Source: Adineta ricciae (taxonomy: Eukaryota > Rotifera > Eurotatoria > Adinetida > Adinetidae). Taken from it: a stretch of DNA of 64,000 nucleotides. Shown here piece by piece: positions 1 to 11,571 of this stretch. The notes under the pieces are model-generated. The model did not search any database. It saw only the letters and a list, made by a program, of their open reading frames with translations, and had not been told where the DNA came from. The first letter of the stretch is position 1. Every line of letters starts with the position of its first letter. A program made the position numbers and the translations under genes. Location of the stretch: positions 967,925-1,031,924 of the forward strand of contig CAJNOJ010000008.1 in the NCBI GenBank assembly GCA_905250025.1. The letters are read 5' to 3'.

Positions 1-400
1 ACGCTTGCGGATGTGTTGGATCAAGAAATCCGCCGCAGAATGTTCGGTAGGTTGGATGGTTCATAATAAAATCCGCGATATTCGTGTGACCCAAATAAAT
101 AGCCAAGAGAAGTGCATCACGGAATTTCTCATAAGGGATTTTGTCCAATAGAACTTTGACTACTTCGAAATGCTCATTTTCAATAGCTATTTGCAGCGCA
201 CTTTTCCCCATTTTATTCGAAACATTAGCTTGAACTTCGCCTTCGAGCAAAAGTCGATGCACCAGCATATAATCGCCATGTGCACAAGCAAAAAGGAATA
301 AATCAGTTGCATCTTCGAATGTTTTATTGTAATAAGTACGGCTAGTTGACGATGAGATCGATCCTTTTCGTGTAGCATTTGATGGTTTACGTTGAGCCAT
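1..400 (-). CDS. TRPC-like cation channel, N-terminal part (partial at window edge)
   Basis: The reverse strand from an ATG at 400 stays open to the window edge, giving 133 codons with no intron. It has the ankyrin-type N-terminus of short TRP (TRPC) channels. An N-terminal basic, Ser-rich leader is followed by DATDLFLFACAHGDYMLVHR, then GKSALQIAIENEHFEVVKVL, then the TRPC-typical FRDALLLAIYLGHTNIADFI with NHPTY. In the family this region precedes a six-TM Ca2+-permeable channel gated downstream of phospholipase C; those parts lie outside the window. The channel domain cannot be seen, so another ankyrin-repeat protein is possible, but the SALQIAIENEH / DALLLAI signature is strongly TRPC-like. 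Confidence 0.75.
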   Translation of the reverse strand, partial: MAQRKPSNATRKGSISSSTSRTYYNKTFEDATDLFLFACAHGDYMLVHRLLLEGEVQANVSNKMGKSALQIAIENEHFEVVKVLLDKIPYEKFRDALLLAIYLGHTNIADFIMNHPTYRTFCGGFLDPTHPQA

Positions 401-1353
401 TATCTAATCATTAAATGAACATGAATTTCAATTGCAAGTATAGAAAATATTCTCTCTCTACAGAAAAACCATCTGCTCCTGACTTCTTCTTTCATAGATT
501 TAATGGAATAAATACATTCCTCCACCACTTGTCAAATATTCTCTGATAAAAAACAGACGAATACAGAGATGCAAAGAGCTTTTTCAGCAGATAGATCTTT
601 TTCTCTTTCTCGTTCAATACTAACATAGTTCTTACCTGCTTTGTTTGAACTCGTGCTTTCCGGCTGAAAAAAAAAGAGAGAAAACGACAAAAATGAAGTC
701 AGCACATAACAGAGATCAAATAAATACCCTGACTTTTTGCATACTATCTGCAATGATAGAAAGAAAAATCGACGTCATAACAAAGCATAAATCATTCTTT
801 TATGAATTATATCTAATTTTTAATAATGTCCTCAGATATCACATTTGACAGGTGTTGGTTCGGTACAGTGAACTACAGAAAAGTCAGGAAAACTTGAGGA
901 AAAAGACGTTTGCTTTTCAATCGAAAATCGAAACTCCATCAATGAACCGCCATCGACAAGATTTCATATCGAGTACGAGTAGTTTTGAACAGTGCAAGTT
1001 CATTGACGAGATCAATCAGATAGTAGTGACATCTATTACGAGATTATGAAAATATTACTGCGTATTTTTGAACAGATTTCATACATTCGAAACATCCTTG
1101 ATGAGATCATACATGAGCATCTGATGGAGATCGATGTTGAAACGCACAATACAAGTTACAAACGAGTTGAGTGTACTCATAAAACTGGGCGAATGTGCTG
1201 CTCAAAGGTGTATGGTTGGTTTCTAATATGGCTACACATATTAACGAATTAAATACGTAGCATAACGATCCGTCTCTTTTTCGGTCACTAGTTTTGATTG
1301 TTTTATTCTTTGAAAAAGATCATTATTATTCTTAGAAAACTATTAGACATACA
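401..1353. other. intergenic region between TRPC-like and TIAR-like genes
   Basis: No convincing coding potential on either strand. The short open frames here lack recognisable domains and splice context. It probably holds the divergent promoters of the two flanking genes, which are transcribed away from each other. No specific element was identified. Confidence 0.5.
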
Positions 1354-3323
1354 ATGCTTTCGCAAAACGAGGATAATTCCAACTCTCGAACATTGTATGT
1401 ACTTGAATTTGATCATTTTCTCTCGTCTTAACGTTCATCTCAATGATTAGATACGTGGGAAATCTCGACCCTTCCGTTTCTGAAGAACTCCTCATGGCCC
1501 TATTTACACAAATGGGACAATGTAAAAATTGTAAAATTATTCATGAAGTAAGAAGTTCTTTACCGAAGATCTCCAGTTCACCATCTTGTTCTCATGTAGC
1601 CAACCAGCGATCCATACGCATTTATTGAGTTTACGGAACATCAAGCAGCAGCAAATGCACTACTGGCGATGAATAAGCGTTTAGTAATGGGGAAAGAAAT
1701 CAAAGTCAATTGGGCAACCACTTCAACGTCCGGAATAAACAAAGTGGATACCAGTAGTATGTATTCTTGTATGTTACTCAGTTATTTATTTATGATATTG
1801 ATTCTGTGTAGAGCATTTTCATATATTCGTTGGCGATCTCGCGCCAGAAGTGGATCAAAACACAATACGTGAAGCATTTGCACCTTTCGGAGAAATTTCG
1901 TAAGACATGCACAAGGATTTACTATTTGCATTCAATTTATCATTTTAATAGAGAAATTAAAATTGCAAAATTTACTGATACACAAAAACCTAAAGGTATA
2001 CACTTACTTTCATTCTGCTACGGGATAAATTGCTATTATTTAGGATACTGTTTTGTTTCTTTTACTAACCAAAACGTAAGTACAGGAACACGAGTAATGG
2101 AGAGAATGAGCATCTTGTGGTTTATTTTCAGGATGCTGAAACAGCAATAACTAGTATGAATGGTCAATGGCTGGGTACGCGAAAAATACGTACAAATTGG
2201 GCGACAAGAAAAGCGGCGACGAATGAAGCCCCGACTGGTGCACGAAATCGAGGTATGAAAAAAATTATTTCAAGCTTCTGATCTCATATTTTATGATTTA
2301 GACTCGAATAATTTCCAACAAGGCCATGAATCATCAGCACCGAAACTCGATTTCAACGAAGTGTGGAATCGAACGAGTGATACAAATAATACTGTTTATC
2401 TTGGCAATTGTGGTGATATCAACGAAGATATAATTCGTTCATATTTCGAAACATATGGTCAAATAACAGAAATACGTGTCTTTAGAGAGAAAGGATATGC
2501 TTTCATTCGGTAAATTCGAATAGCTTACCTCCTGTCAACATAACGATTGTTGTATGACATAGATATGCAACCAAAGAGAGCGCGTGCCATGCTATATGTT
2601 ATCTACATGGTAGTGATATTAATGGTTATACCATCAAATGTGGATGGGGACGTGACGAATCCATGAGCAGTGGAAATAATGTACCACATTATGGAAGTGG
2701 AATGAATAATCAAAATTATAACAATAATCAGCATGATTCTGTAAGTAAAACTTATTCCCAATAAGAAATCCAAAGAATTGTCTAATTTATTTCTTGTTCA
2801 AGTATCCACAAAACTCCTACGGTCCACCACTTAATAATAATTATATGGGTGAGCAAAACTGATTCTATCATAGGAATTTCTCAACGAAAATGTTAAATTT
2901 TAGGTGGCGGAGTCGGTAATAATATGGGCTATGGAAAATACAGCGGAAGCTATTCACACCAGGCTCCACATCACCATCAGCAGCAACAACAACAACAACC
3001 ACCATACTTTAATCCTCCGCCTCAATGGAATAATAACGGATCACAACCATGGGATACATATTCTCAGTTAGCATTACCCTCATACTACAATCGCACGAAA
3101 ATCAACTTTTGTATCTTCATTTAGGCCTCCACTTGGTAATTGGAGTAACAATAATAACGATAATTACGGGCCTAACTCCAATCAATACTACGGGCATCAG
3201 CAATCGCATATGTATTCTTCAAATTCAGGCATGTACCAACATTTTGCTTTCTACCAGACTTAAAAATCAATTCGTTTTTTTTCTCTTCTATTGAAAATAG
3301 GTTGGGGTCGATCGCAACGTTAA
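1354..3323 (+). CDS. TIA-1/TIAR-type RNA-binding protein (three RRMs, Gln-rich tail)
   Basis: Spliced gene starting ATG 1354 ([14 protein letters not shown]) in exon 1354-1394, then exon 1451-1547 with RRM1 ([32 protein letters not shown]) and exon from 1600 ([31 protein letters not shown]). RRM2 follows ([51 protein letters not shown]). RRM3 follows ([45 protein letters not shown]). The tail is rich in Asn, Gln, Tyr and Gly, with a His/Gln run near 2965-3000. Domain order and linkers match TIA-1/TIAR, which bind U-rich RNA, influence 5' splice-site choice and repress translation in stress granules. The last intron (about 3230-3300) appears to be GC-AG, ending the protein in GWGRSQR at 3323; reading through it would stop at 3261 instead. 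Confidence 0.88.
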
Positions 3324-3475
3324 TCTGTTCATTGCACTCTATATTTTCTCAGTTGAGGTTGACCTATTTTTGTTTTATGAGAGAATTCCTTATGTTCAGC
3401 AAGTTTACTTTTTTCTCTTTGTAATTTCTTCTGTGCAGATGATGTTGTTGTTTTTATTCTCTTTTTCTCTTTCAT

Positions 3476-3490
3476 ACACACACACACATT
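3476..3490. repeat. short (CA)n microsatellite
   Basis: A run of alternating C and A in the downstream region of the TIAR gene. No function inferred. Confidence 0.7.
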
Positions 3491-3841
3491 CGTTGCGACG
3501 GTTCGACATCGAATCTAAGCTGGTTTTCAAAGACTATCTGACGCGCTTTCGGTTGGTTTGTTTTTCTTTCTATATACAACAAACTTTTTCTGTCTTTTTT
3601 CGCGATCTTTTTGAATTCTATAAGAATCTGCACGCTGATGATCAGAAGATAACTGACGACATAGTAGAAATAGACTGACTTGAATCGATTTTCGATGATT
3701 GATGCTTGGTGTGGGTGTCAGAAGCGCACTTTTCAGTCCTTTTGAGTGTCATTGGAACGAAAGAAAGAAAAATGAAATTGCGTCGTTGGAAAAGATATTG
3801 AAGAATGGAGATGGGCGTGCCGTCGGATATTCTCAAAATGA

Positions 3842-3860
3842 AGAGAGAGAGAGAGAGAAA
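3842..3860. repeat. short (GA)n microsatellite
   Basis: A run of alternating G and A in the intergenic region. No function inferred. Confidence 0.7.
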
Positions 3861-4981
3861 AACGAAATGAGAGAGAAGGGGTGTGTATGTGCACAAATGT
3901 CTGAAATCTGTCGAAAAGGCTTTCACGTACGAATCATGTTTAATGCGATATAACTACCAGAAAAATGATAATCAAGTCATGTAATATTTGTTCAAACTAT
4001 TTGGCATCGGCATGCTATGCTTATCAAGCATCTGTAATATCAGCGGATAACGGAAAAGAATATTTTTCTTCGTGTCATTTGTATACTTCTAAATTCATTG
4101 AGTGCATAATTGATTTACTTCGAATAATTTCTTATTATCGAGAAGAAAAACCTGTTGACCTCCAATAGATAACGTTATTTCGGTCCTATTGACTTTCTAA
4201 TCTTTTTCAAACTAAAACTGCTAATAACAAAGAGCCATTCTAAGCTTCAATTTTCGTTTCTTTCCAAGATTACAAATTCAAACAAAAGAGTACGAGATAC
4301 AAATGTGCTATTTATAGTAAGCTACTAGCTAAAGCTAGTGTAACGGTTCATCGAGCAAGATTGGTTGTTTCTTTCTTCGTTTCTTTAGCAATTCATTCAT
4401 TCGTCCATTCAACCGTGAGGACACACAGATCGAAACGCACATTTGGCGTTTGTCCAAACATTTCATCATTATTACGCTACGCGTTGATTGATTGAAAAAT
4501 CATTTACGCTTCAGACCCACCGTGGCTTTTGTCCAAAAGTTGAAAAGAACTACTCGCAGATTTTTCAGTAGACACTCATCTTGCACTGGCTAACCTAGAA
4601 TGATTAGCGAGATAAACCACGCGATGTTCTTTTCCTTTTTCTTTACAAAATTCAGACGGCAATGATCAGACCGAATCCTTTTTTGTTGTATACATACATT
4701 CGATTTTTTCGTTTTGGCTTCGATCCAGTATGTGCGAAATATGCTGATGAAATGTGAAGGAGAGAGAGAATAAGAGAATGTGTGCACCAATGAAAACATT
4801 TATCAACCGACACACCTCCTATTTCTTTTCTCTCTATTCTCTCATCATTTCATCATTCTATCTCAGTTAACAATGATATTATAAATACAGACGATGCCGA
4901 CCCATTTTTCATCATATTTCGAACAAAAACTAGAAACCGAACCACTACACATACTGATCCAAGTTTTCACACACACTTTCT

Positions 4982-5441
4982 ATGGAGTTTTTTCGTAAGT
5001 TGATACATTTCACTTTCGATCTTTATTCTTCTCTTTTCTCTTTTCTTTAGAAGTCTTCAATAGTCTTCAAAGTAAATTGCTGAATTTAACTTTGGTTCAA
5101 CTACCAAAACGTCAACAATATACATTGAAAGATGTATCAGCACATTGCACGGAAACAGATTGTTGGATGGTTATCCGAGATCGCGTTTACGACCTAACAG
5201 ACTTCATGCAAGAGGTATATTTACATGTCCAACGAAAATATCTTATACTAAATTTGTGTTCTTCTCTCTTTAGCACCCTGCCGGTTCTGATATCATGCTT
5301 GAGTACGCTGGAACAGATGCAACCATGGCGTTTGCTGACAAACCTCACAGTTTGGATGCGTGGCTTGTACTAGAAAAATATATCATAGGCGAATTGGTAC
5401 CTGAAGAACGGATGTTCGACGATAGCGACTATTCATCTTAG
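4982..5441 (+). CDS. cytochrome b5 domain protein
   Basis: Three exons: 4982-4994, 5051-5214 and 5274-5441. The protein is about 114 aa with a short N-terminus (MEFFQVFN...) and one cytochrome b5 heme domain. Motifs are YTLKDVSAHCTETDCWMVI, RVYDLTDFMQEHPAGSDIML and EYAGTDATMAF, then DKPHSLDAW. The two heme-ligating histidines are the His of HPAG (the usual HPGG) and the His of KPHS. The domain carries electrons in ER or mitochondrial redox chains such as fatty-acid desaturation. No C-terminal membrane anchor is visible: the protein ends in an acidic stretch (FDDSDYSS), so it is probably soluble. Partner enzymes cannot be inferred. Confidence 0.85.
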
Positions 5442-6068
5442 TACTTATTAAAATAACTTTCTATTTTAATTGAATCGTACGGTGAATTTTTGTCTCACAT
5501 CCGTGTACATAATGTAAAGATGATTGTATGTTCTATTTTTCCTTTTTTTTCTTCCTTTCTTTTTTTTTGTATTGTCGTTAGAACGATTATCGATATACAA
5601 TATAAAGTATGATTAAGCATAAAAAGAAACGCTTCTACCTGATTGCTTGCTTTCACGACATGTTTCATTAGGATACGAGTAAATATCAACAGCTATTCAT
5701 CGGTATCGAAGTACCGAAACTTGTTCTCAGACAAAAGTGGTTTCACATAAATGGCCAGTATGATGCGTTTTTTTTAACGAAAAAAATAGAAAAATATTAT
5801 CGAGTATGTGAAGGTGAAGATACCACAAAACGAATTTTTCACCTAAAAATCGTTTCTTTCTCACGCCTGTCGGTGATTATACTTTATTCGACTCATGTGT
5901 TTTGTTCTCATAGTTCGAAGAAAACGTCTTTGTAGCGTTCTGTTTTCTATTTTAGGACGGCGTTTACTTTCGATTCACATACTGATAAGCGTTTAGATAA
6001 CATACACTTCTAGTTCAAATACGTGTCAAGTGTATTTTACTGGGCGAGAAAAAAAAACGTGAAAATTC
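5442..6068. other. convergent intergenic region
   Basis: 3' flanks of the cytochrome b5 gene (+) and the chondroitin synthase-like gene (-). AT-rich with T runs near 5540-5570. No gene seen. Confidence 0.5.
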
Positions 6069-8291
6069 CTAGATTAACTCATGCTTGAATATATAGTTGA
6101 CCATGTCTTTCTGAGATCCGAGCAAACTGGCTTCTGCATCGATGCACATTTTTTCTCGTGCTGGATTTTGAATACCTTGACACATTTTCTTGTGATAATA
6201 ATGTCTAAGATCAGGCTCAACTGCGCGAAACACATAACATTCAGCTGAGCGATTGACAAAGCGCTGGAATAAATTGACATCTTCAATTCCCCATTCATGG
6301 TTGTTGAGTTCCCATCCACCAACTCGATCTAAATCACCTTTGCGCACCGCAACATTGCCGAAACCATAGATAGAAAACAAACCGGAATCTTTCTCAATGC
6401 GGCTCAGCTGCTGATAAGTTGGATTGAATGTGTTTGAAAAAGTCGAATAAACGATTGGAAAGTAAACTGCACATGACGAAATCGATAGAAGATGAATGAT
6501 CATTTCACGTGTATTTACTAATGCTTGACCAGTGAACGTCAAATCGACATCAAGGAAAAACAGTAATTGATTAGTTGTAAAATAATTCGATGCTAATTGA
6601 CGGCCGAGTCCACGATTATACGTATGCTGAGTACTATTTACAATCGAAAGATGAATAGCTGATGGATATCTGACGGATAATTGATATATCAAATTAAGAG
6701 CAGATGAGTTGTTTTGAGAAAAGTACAGTATGGTTAAAGTAAACAGTGGTTTACGAGCAGAATAGTGAAGAATTTCGTCGTGAAAGTTACGAATAAATCG
6801 AAGTAAAGCATTATCTTTATTATTGGCAACAACAATAAGATTCAATTGAGATTCATGATTAACATTGATTATTTCTCGATATGTCATCCGATTTTGATTC
6901 ACTAGTCCTTGACGAATATAAAATCTTTTTCGAACAATTAGCGATTGAACAGGTGAGATGTGTGTTGAACGAAGATTTAGCAAAATTTCTGTGATCAATT
7001 CTAAGCCATGTTTAAATCCTGCACGATGATAACCAAAGGTCGCCTTGCCGTTGGCCACTGTCCAATTACTCGAACGGTGATACCAAATTTTTTGTAAACG
7101 TTCGATATAAGATCGAACAGTTGTATCAATATAGACCTTCCATCGTCCGTCAATTAGTTGAAGCTGTATGTCACGGGTGGTGTCGAGTTCTCTGTTATTC
7201 AAAAAAGTCACATGAGTTTCCGAGTTTAGTGGTTTCCACTCGGAAATATTCGTCGGGTGATGGTTTTGTCTAAGGAAGAAGCTGTATAATTGTCGAAAAA
7301 CTGTTCGATTTTTAATTGGATGAAGAATAAATGCGTGAGATATAATTTTTGGCGTAAAGTCATCCCCAAAGGAATAGTAGGGACCATAGTGATGATAAAA
7401 TAAAACTTTGGAATCGTATGCATTCGTACAACCGATTTGGACGTGTGTTAATATACATCGGCCTAGTTCCACATCTTCGTGATTAGTTAAAAGCTCGTTT
7501 CGATAACATTGATCAAGCCAGGGTCCTAGTTGCATTAGAGTCTGTTGAGAAAGAATCACTCCACTTCCACCCATACAAAAATACTAAATACAAACATTGA
7601 TTCATTCGACCTGCTCGATCAATTGTCTTACTTTTTCAGGTGGGAAATGAACGGCAGGACCGTTTCTTCGCCCGGTGCCGCCTTGTCCGATGTACAGAGC
7701 TTGTCGATGATCAATAGATTTCAACCATGGAATTAACTTTTCAATGTGGACATAAGCATTGTCATCTAAGCGTAATACCCATGAAGTTCGATGCTGATAG
7801 AATGTGTAGAGGAATTTCATAGCATAGAAACTTTTCTTTTGTGGTGGGTAGTGGTTTTCTACATGTTTTAATTTTACAATATATAAACATGCTAGAATAT
7901 CTGTGTTTAATGTCGAGAAGATTCGGTCGAGAAAATCGACATTTGTTGAACTAGTTTCTTCGAGAAAAATCACGATTTCAATCTCCATCGTTGTTGTTAA
8001 CGCCCATGTTTCTAGAATCGCTGGCAAATAATCATTCAGCCGTTCATGAGATGACAGAACTGCAATAGTTAAGAAGAGTTTCGCTTGATCATTCTGACAA
8101 GTGTCTCTTGTTCGATATTGAAAGTGAGAGTAAAATAAACTAGATCTATGAACATGTGGCTCCGAGGAAATCGATAAACAATGTTGTCCAATGATAAATT
8201 GCCAATAAGATAATCCAAAGAAAAAACCCAGACAAATAGAATACAATACTAATAGAATAAACCGTCTACGATTGAATAGTGAACGCCTCAT
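6069..8291 (-). CDS. chondroitin sulfate synthase / polymerizing factor-like glycosyltransferase
   Basis: Two exons, 8291-7632 and 7583-6069, joined by a 48-bp intron; about 724 aa. Residues about 10-30 form a type II signal anchor (LLVLYSICLGFFFGLSYW), as expected for a Golgi enzyme. The N-terminal half is a GT31-like fold (FLTIAVLSSHERL, WVLRLDDNAYVHIEKL, YIGQGGTGRRNG; after the junction YFCMGGSGVILS, NHEDVELGRCI). The C-terminal half is GT7-like (LLFFLDVDLTF, YFPIVYSTF, YGFGNVAVRKGDLDRVGGW, WGIEDVNLF). This two-domain order is that of CHSY/CHPF, which build the GlcA-GalNAc backbone of chondroitin. The N-terminal metal motif reads DDN rather than DDD and the C-terminal EDVD reads EDVN, so one activity may be reduced, as in CHPF-type subunits. 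Confidence 0.88.
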
Positions 8292-8927
8292 TCATGATTT
8301 ACTATGAATAGAAAACTAATGACCGTTATTATTCACCTAGAATAGATGTTTAAAGTATACTTATATTGAGAAAAAAAACAGAACTCATATGGTTCCTAAC
8401 GATTATTTTCTTCTTCAATTGAAATTTCTTCATTTGATATGATTCCTTATATTCACCGAAGTCAAAATTTCCGAATCCTTTCCTTACTTTCTGTGTCGCG
8501 TCAGACAAATTCGTTGTTCTTCAATCATCATGTCTAATCGACGAGTAAGATGAAATTATAACATGTATGTCTGTCATGATCACTCGCCTATTGAATTACA
8601 AAGATCAAACGACGATTTTCTTCGTATTCGCGTGAAACAGAACGAACGTCATTTTTGCATATGTAAAAGAGAACACGAAGACATATTATGAGGCATTACG
8701 ATGAAATGAATAGCAAACTTTTTTCTTTCTCTCGCCAGATCAAGGTCTATTGCATGAAAATATATTGAGTTACATGTTTGCTCGAATAGTAGTATCAGCA
8801 CATTGGATGGGCATAGGGAGTTGTTATTTTTATTGTGAAATCAAGTTAAAAAAATAAACTAAAAATAGACTACTCGAAAAAGAAAACGAATTCAGTCTCT
8901 ATGCTTCAGTCGGATGCCCTGATTGAT
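8292..8927. other. intergenic region between two minus-strand genes
   Basis: Upstream of the glycosyltransferase and downstream of the ATPase beta subunit stop. AT-rich; no open frame with recognisable content. Confidence 0.5.
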
Positions 8928-10305
8928 TATGATTTATGTGAACGATATAGGGCAAAATTAACTAAGCCACGCATTGTTCTGCTTTCTTGCTCCAAATGTG
9001 GTGCCCACGCGCGGCAAGTCACACTTACAAGACGATCCAATGGTAACTTTTTAAATTGTACTAGAACAAATGGTTGAACATGATCCGGCGCATTTCTGCA
9101 AAGAAATCAAGTTGAAATTTGCACACCAAATTTTCCTTTTCAAAAGATTTTACCGATATGGAAAGAAATGATTAGGTATAGTGCCATAAGATGGCGAGCC
9201 ATTTGGATTATCCATCGAATAATAGACAAGATCAGTAAGAACATCTTTATCTGCGGGGTGCTATTAGATGAAAACCTGTATTGGCCATAAAATAGGCAAG
9301 ACTAACATACCGCTCCTTCACATGTGATATAAACATCAGGATCTTGAATCGGTCCGCTATTACGTCCGCCTTGAAGCTTAACAATATGCTCAGGTAATCG
9401 ACCTGGTGATGGTGTCCATCCGTAAACCTTTCGAAAACGATGAATTATGCCTGTTCGTATACGGATTCAATGCTTTACTTTGTTTAATTTAACTAAAACA
9501 CATGGTTGTTCCTGCTGGAAACCATAGAGATTTTTTTCTGAGCACGGATGATCATCATTTTTGACAATGTCACTCCAATCGAATTCACAAGCAAAACCTT
9601 GTGGTAATTCAGATGCTGGATTATTGGCTGAGCAGACTTCAGTTTTCGCATCACTTTTTTGTGTTAAATAGACTAGAAAAATCGAGATTCGACTTTGGAC
9701 GGGCACAAAGAAATGTTTCAACCTTGACGAAATAGACTAAGTGACGAAGCAATTTGTTCTTGTTGTTGTTTAGTATTTGTCACTCGAATGAGATTATCGT
9801 CTATTATCGGTTGTGGTCGAAAGCCCAAACCAACTATAAACAAGAAGAGCAATGTAAGGGAAAAGAGATTTTCGTCAACAGACCAACAGTTGCCGTTGTA
9901 CGTACAGCCATAGTACTTTCCGTATTCGTATATCGTGGCTCATTGGAATCCGTAAACAGAGCGAAGAGATACAAGAAGCCAACAAAGAAACTTCCCAAAC
10001 AGAAGAAAAATACCGAGTAGAACAATGCTAATTTAGCTACAAAGAACGACGAATGGATGTACAATTCTAAGCGACATTATCTTTCTCTACGCACCCCAAT
10101 TGAGTGAACTACGGCCAAGAACTGTCTTTTGCTGAGGATTGTAAACAAAATGCAGTACGGCTTGCAAAACACTCTTCTTTTCCTTCGGTGTCACTTTTGC
10201 TTTTGATTGTCCTTGATCGACTAATTTCGTTTCTGCTGGATCAGTAGTTGAAACAACAGGAACATCCTTCGCCGGATCTGCTTGCTCAATTTCACGGCCA
10301 CTCAT
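8928..10305 (-). CDS. Na+/K+-ATPase beta subunit
   Basis: Spliced minus-strand gene starting at MSGREIEQADPAKDVP (ATG 10305). Exon 1 (10305-10095) gives a cytosolic N-terminus ending FVYNPQQKTVLGRSSLNW. The next exon holds one TM segment (LALFYSVFFFCLGSFFVGFL) and an ectodomain start. Later exons give GLGFRPQPIIDDNLIRV, CEFDWSDIVKNDDHPC, QQEQPCVLVKLNKVYGWTPS, YITCEGA, and finally PFVLVQFKKLPLDRLVSVTC with RGLVNFALYRSHKS. Paired ectodomain cysteines and the PCVLVKLNK and VQF motifs are diagnostic. The beta subunit is a type II glycoprotein that folds and delivers the catalytic alpha subunit to the plasma membrane. An upstream in-frame Met at 10368 lies before a possible splice acceptor, so I prefer the 10305 start. 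One internal donor (near 9873) is weak. Confidence 0.88.
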
Positions 10306-11181
10306 TGGCTCTACTCGAATACAAGGAAAAAGACGAAATGTTTTACCACTAAAGGAAAAAACCTCCACACTTACCTTTGCCTATTTCTTAGATATAAATA
10401 CAAATGAAACGCTGACATCGTTCGAACGAACGCAAGTTTTTTCAAGCGGAACTAAAAATCATATATATGTTTACACGCCAAAGTGGCTGAAAAAAAATGA
10501 ACGACAGTAAGAGAAGCTAGTGAGTCATTTTTCTTTTCGCCCAGGTAAAAACTCAAACATTATCGCGTGGCTTTAATGAATACATCATTTTGATTTAAAA
10601 CTGAATATCACTGACGAGAATGATTGGTAAATACGATAAAGCATATCGAGTAGAACTAAACTCTTAATTTTCATTTCAATTCTCTGACAAAGCAATTTCT
10701 ACGATGATCAACTTTTGTAGATAAATACAAATATTCAACTAAATTCGGAGTTATCTTTTAGCTTCTAAAAGTGAACTTTGGAAAGAACTGGGTGTCAGTC
10801 TTTTTTTCTTTGTACTTATACAAATACTATTAATGAGAACTTCGTTGAAACAAAATCTAAAAATATCTGAGTATGTTGAAGTATGGTTTTAGTCGTTGAT
10901 CAAAATCTATTTTCTTCACGAATGACATTGTAATATTAGCAAATAGATATAGGCACTCTATTTCGACGGAGGCGTTACTTTATTTAAGTCTGATGACGTT
11001 TTACTCGGGAGGAAAGTGCTCTGAAGATCTGATTAATACTGAAAATCTAACGCATCGAGAACGACCGATCGATTTTAGACGATCGCCTGAGGTACAAAGT
11101 GGCCTAATATGAATAAAAACCGAAACGAACAAAGAAAATCCATCTCATTTCTACGAACAACAGCACACAGATAAGATCACA
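10306..11181. other. divergent intergenic region
   Basis: Separates the divergently transcribed ATPase beta subunit and CCAP-like precursor. A likely 5' leader acceptor for the beta subunit lies near 10350. Nothing else is supported. Confidence 0.5.
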
Positions 11182-11571
11182 ATGTTTCACCACTGCTTAT
11201 TCTTATCGTTATGTCTTTCGACATTTCTCTTTCAAATCTCAAACATTCATTGTACAAGTAATCGTCTCATCCAAGAAACGGATGATCGTCAACGTACACA
11301 AATGACACTTTTGTACTTAATTAAAAATCTTCTTGACGAGTCCAATCCATCTGAACAAACGAAAGTACTCAATGAACTGCGTGAACATCTCAACCGAATG
11401 TGCACCGCTGGACATCTAGGAACAACACACGCGCATGCCTGTCAACGCATTCTTGACATCGTTCAAAGCTACGAACAATTACCAACTGATGATTCCAATA
11501 CCGAACAACACGATTTACAAAAACGATTCTTTTGCAATGGTTTTATCGGATGTCGGAATGCTGGTCGATGA
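11182..11571 (+). CDS. CCAP-like neuropeptide precursor
   Basis: Intronless 129-aa secreted precursor. Residues 1-25 are a signal peptide (hydrophobic LFLSLCLSTFLFQISNIHC). A helical, acidic spacer follows with two cysteines (MCTAG, HACQR). At the extreme C-terminus a dibasic KR is followed by FFCNGFIGCRNAGR and the stop. Cleavage at KR, removal of the last Arg and amidation through Gly would give FFCNGFIGCRNA-amide with a disulfide between the two cysteines. The seven-residue C-N-x-F-x-G-C ring is that of crustacean cardioactive peptide (PFCNAFTGC-amide), and CCAPs with C-terminal extensions after the second Cys are known in molluscs. A polyadenylation hexamer lies at 11637-11642. Receptor and function in this animal are not known from sequence. 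Confidence 0.7.
   Translation: MFHHCLFLSLCLSTFLFQISNIHCTSNRLIQETDDRQRTQMTLLYLIKNLLDESNPSEQTKVLNELREHLNRMCTAGHLGTTHAHACQRILDIVQSYEQLPTDDSNTEQHDLQKRFFCNGFIGCRNAGR

Larger units (their letters stand above)
3324..4981. other. intergenic region, low complexity
   Basis: About 1.7 kb between TIAR and the cytochrome b5 gene. It is T-rich and holds a CA microsatellite near 3476-3490 and a GA microsatellite near 3843-3860. I see no gene. The open frames here are unspliced, short and compositionally biased. Confidence 0.5.

Noticed and set aside
10351-10375. A 25-26-bp 5'-UTR intron in the ATPase beta gene
   Set aside because: Too short for a spliceosomal intron; the AG is more likely an ordinary or trans-splice acceptor, which cannot be decided without transcripts.
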